Part shown: positions 44,025 through 45,563 of the stretch, piece by piece | Numbering within the stretch: the stretch's first letter is position 1 | Layout of the letters: each line of letters starts with the position of its first letter | Assembly: GCA_903889745.1 (NCBI GenBank) | Contig: CAISYO010000266.1 | Coordinates: 1-45,563, forward strand | Length of the DNA stretch: 45,563 bases | Origin: an uncultured Bacteroidota bacterium | GTDB lineage: Bacteria; Bacteroidota; Bacteroidia; Flavobacteriales; Flavobacteriaceae | Direction: 5' to 3' | Program-made: the position numbers and the translations under genes | The notes under the pieces: generated by a model | Database searches by the model: none | What the model was told of the DNA's origin: nothing | What the model saw: only the letters and a program-made list of their open reading frames with translations

Positions 44025-45055
44025 TGTGTTTGCATAAAATTATGAATAACAATAGGGAAAGGTAATTTTTGAATTTCGGAAAGTGATTTTGCTTCTTTTA
44101 TTTTCTGATTAAAATTCAATATATAGAATTGAATGTGCAAATTTTGATGCGATAACTTATGCTGAATAACCTCGGTATTCAAAAGAGTAATATCCGCCGG
44201 AAGTTGATTATAAAATTTTGTTGCCTTTAATTGATTCATAAAATCGATTTCATTACTCATTTCGGGAGTTTCGATCAACGTAAATTCATATAAATTTTCC
44301 CAAATTCCTTTTCCTTCGCGCTTTTGAACCACAAAATTTCCTTGAATATCTTTTAAAATTAAATAATTAAAGAATTTATTAGTAACCTTGGTTTTTTTAG
44401 ACTTTACTGGAAGAATGTTTACTTTTTTATGCTGCAATCCAGCACAAGAAGACGAGAAAATACAGTTTGCACAATCTGGATTCTTTGGAACGCATTGCAA
44501 AGCGCCAAATTCCATAATCGCCTGATTAAATAGAGCTGCTTTATCCTTGGGCAATAGTTCTTGAGCTAAAATTTGAAATTCTTTTTTGGTTTTTCCATCC
44601 GAAATATCATTATCCATGTTAAAATAACGACTCAATACCCTAAAAACATTTCCGTCAACAACAGCAACAGGTTCGTTGTAAGCAAATGAGGCAATTGCAG
44701 CAGCGGTATATTCTCCTACTCCTTTTAATTGTAGTAATTGATTATAATTTGGCGGAAAATCACCCTTTAACTCGGTAGCAATATATTTTGCCGTTGCATG
44801 TAAGTTTCTAGCTCTCGAATAATATCCTAAACCTTGCCATAACTTTAGCACCTGTTCTTCTTCGGCATTAGCCAAATCAAAAACCGTAGGAAAAGCCTCC
44901 ATAAAAGCCATGAAATAAGGCAATCCTTGCGCAACGCGTGTTTGTTGCAACATAATTTCAGAGAGCCATATAGGGTATGGATTTATGGTGTTTCGCCAAG
45001 GCAAATCACGCTTGTTTTGTAAATACCATTTAATTAAAGAGTTAGAAAATTCCAT
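44006..45055 (-). CDS. mutY: A/G-specific adenine glycosylase MutY
   Basis: This 349-residue protein has an HhH-GPD glycosylase domain with SEIMLQQTRV (catalytic Glu), LKGVGEYTAAAIASFAY and VVDGNVFRVLSR (catalytic Asp). The iron-sulfur cluster loop C-x6-C-x2-C-x5-C is complete (CVPKNPDCANCIFSSSC). A C-terminal NUDIX-like domain recognises 8-oxoguanine. It removes adenine mispaired with 8-oxoguanine. Divergent from the HU gene. Confidence 0.95.
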   Translation of the reverse strand: MEFSNSLIKWYLQNKRDLPWRNTINPYPIWLSEIMLQQTRVAQGLPYFMAFMEAFPTVFDLANAEEEQVLKLWQGLGYYSRARNLHATAKYIATELKGDFPPNYNQLLQLKGVGEYTAAAIASFAYNEPVAVVDGNVFRVLSRYFNMDNDISDGKTKKEFQILAQELLPKDKAALFNQAIMEFGALQCVPKNPDCANCIFSSSCAGLQHKKVNILPVKSKKTKVTNKFFNYLILKDIQGNFVVQKREGKGIWENLYEFTLIETPEMSNEIDFMNQLKATKFYNQLPADITLLNTEVIQHKLSHQNLHIQFYILNFNQKIKEAKSLSEIQKLPFPIVIHNFMQTHCFNSL

Positions 45056-45072
45056 GTTTTTATATTGGACAA

Positions 45073-45080
45073 CAAAAATA
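45073..45080 (-). promoter_or_regulatory. Candidate -7 box for mutY
   Basis: Reads TATTTTTG on the minus strand, 18 bases before the ATG at 45055. The nearest TTG is 24 bases further up, longer than usual. Confidence 0.35.
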
Positions 45081-45113
45081 ATTCTTTAGTAATTAAAATT
45101 TAATCAATTATGG

Positions 45114-45145
45114 TTGAATTATTATTTTTTTAATTCTTATATTTG
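45114..45145 (+). promoter_or_regulatory. HU gene promoter
   Basis: TTG (45114-45116), 21-base spacer, TATATTTG (45138-45145), about 39 bases before the ATG at 45184. Confidence 0.6.
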
Positions 45146-45183
45146 CAAACTCAAAAAAATACACAATATAAATACGAAAGAAA

Positions 45184-45477
45184 ATGACGAAAGCAGATAT
45201 CGTAGCGAAAATTTCAGAAAAATTAGGACTTGAAAAAGGAGATGTTCAAGCCACTGTTGAAACTTTTATGGAAGAAGTAAAAAATTCATTAGAATCTGGA
45301 GACAATGTTTACTTAAGAGGTTTTGGAAGTTTTATTATCAAAACTAGAGCCGAAAAAACTGGAAGAAACATATCTAAAAACACCACAATTAAAATTCCGG
45401 CACATAACATCCCTGCATTTAAACCTGCAAAAGTTTTTGTAGAAAGCGTTAAAGAAAAAACAGAAGTTACAGTATAA
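45184..45477 (+). CDS. HU-family DNA-binding protein
   Basis: This 97-residue protein has the full bacterial histone-like fold: MTKADIVAKISEKLG, YLRGFGSFIIKTRAEKTGRN and TTIKIPAHNIPAFKPAKVF. It forms dimers that bend and compact DNA. The C-terminus has a few extra charged residues. It has a strong standard promoter and precedes the tiny basic protein gene at 45511. Confidence 0.95.
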   Translation: MTKADIVAKISEKLGLEKGDVQATVETFMEEVKNSLESGDNVYLRGFGSFIIKTRAEKTGRNISKNTTIKIPAHNIPAFKPAKVFVESVKEKTEVTV

Positions 45478-45510
45478 AAAATAAATTATTAATCTAAACA
45501 CCAACATGTT

Positions 45511-45563
45511 ATGCCAAGTGGTAAAAAAAGAAAAAGACATAAGGTAGCAACTCACAAACGTAA
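45511..45563 (+). CDS. Tiny, very basic protein (cut by window end)
   Basis: ATG at 45511 opens MPSGKKRKRHKVATHKR, still open at the window edge. In Flavobacteriaceae, from memory, a protein of about 30 residues with this start (Lys/Arg/His-rich, AURKAIP1/COX24-like pattern) sits between an HU gene and the ribonuclease G gene. The composition suggests an rRNA-binding ribosome component; that is inference. Only 17 codons are visible. Confidence 0.65.
   Translation, partial: MPSGKKRKRHKVATHKR

Noticed and set aside
1..45563. CRISPR array
   Set aside because: No regularly spaced identical repeats were found; the repeats at 1-647 are few, imperfect and irregular.

Overview
The window is AT-rich chromosomal DNA from a member of the Flavobacteriaceae, most likely Flavobacterium or a close relative. 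The evidence is the gene content: type IX secretion (T9SS) cargo tails, a PorP/SprF-family protein, gldD, class II HMG-CoA reductase and an mre-mrd wall cluster. Promoters have the Bacteroidetes form (TTG, 19-21 bp, TAnnTTTG) and start codons lack strong Shine-Dalgarno sequences.

Layout. 1-647 is a compact, G+C-richer stretch with no credible gene but many inverted and direct repeats. 648-3429 (minus) holds three secreted or surface protein genes: a frameshifted FISUMP-domain gene, a paralogue with the same N-terminal module but a different C-terminus, and a mini-protein with a T9SS sorting tail. 3717-8465 (minus) is a compact integrative element: tyrosine integrase, unknown protein, excisionase-like HTH protein, and a primase-polymerase-like/DUF3987 protein. 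A decayed small secreted-protein gene borders it on the left, and a short structured sequence with a terminator borders it on the right. 8770-12299 (minus) carries a PorP/SprF-OmpA pair and a second T9SS mini-protein broken at a homopolymer. 12424-14654 (minus) carries a GHMP kinase and HMG-CoA reductase (mevalonate pathway).

14782-23446 (plus) reads as a peptide-utilisation cluster: an S9-family dipeptidyl peptidase interrupted by an in-frame stop, three proton-coupled oligopeptide (POT) transporters, a frameshifted DUF1016/YhcG nuclease gene lying between two of the transporters, and a secreted thioredoxin-like protein. Then come surE-lpxB-comEC (minus), a Prc-type protease (plus), and the rod-shape/wall cluster mreB-mreC-mreD-mrdA-rodA (minus), preceded by purH. 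Next are tRNA-Leu, rplU-rpmA, a pair of M16 peptidases, an EamA transporter, a metal-binding lipoprotein, and mutY, ssb and gldD (minus). The window ends with an HU gene and the start of a tiny, very basic protein.

Four genes are interrupted by single-base lesions (frameshifts near 815, 12276-12284 and 20615-20621; a stop at 16459). Two of these lie in homopolymers, so read-level confirmation matters before calling them pseudogenes. The best candidates for new biology are the structured non-coding block at 1-647, the satellite-like integrase/primase element, the POT transporter with an altered TM7 residue, and the ssb-gldD junction that lacks gldE.
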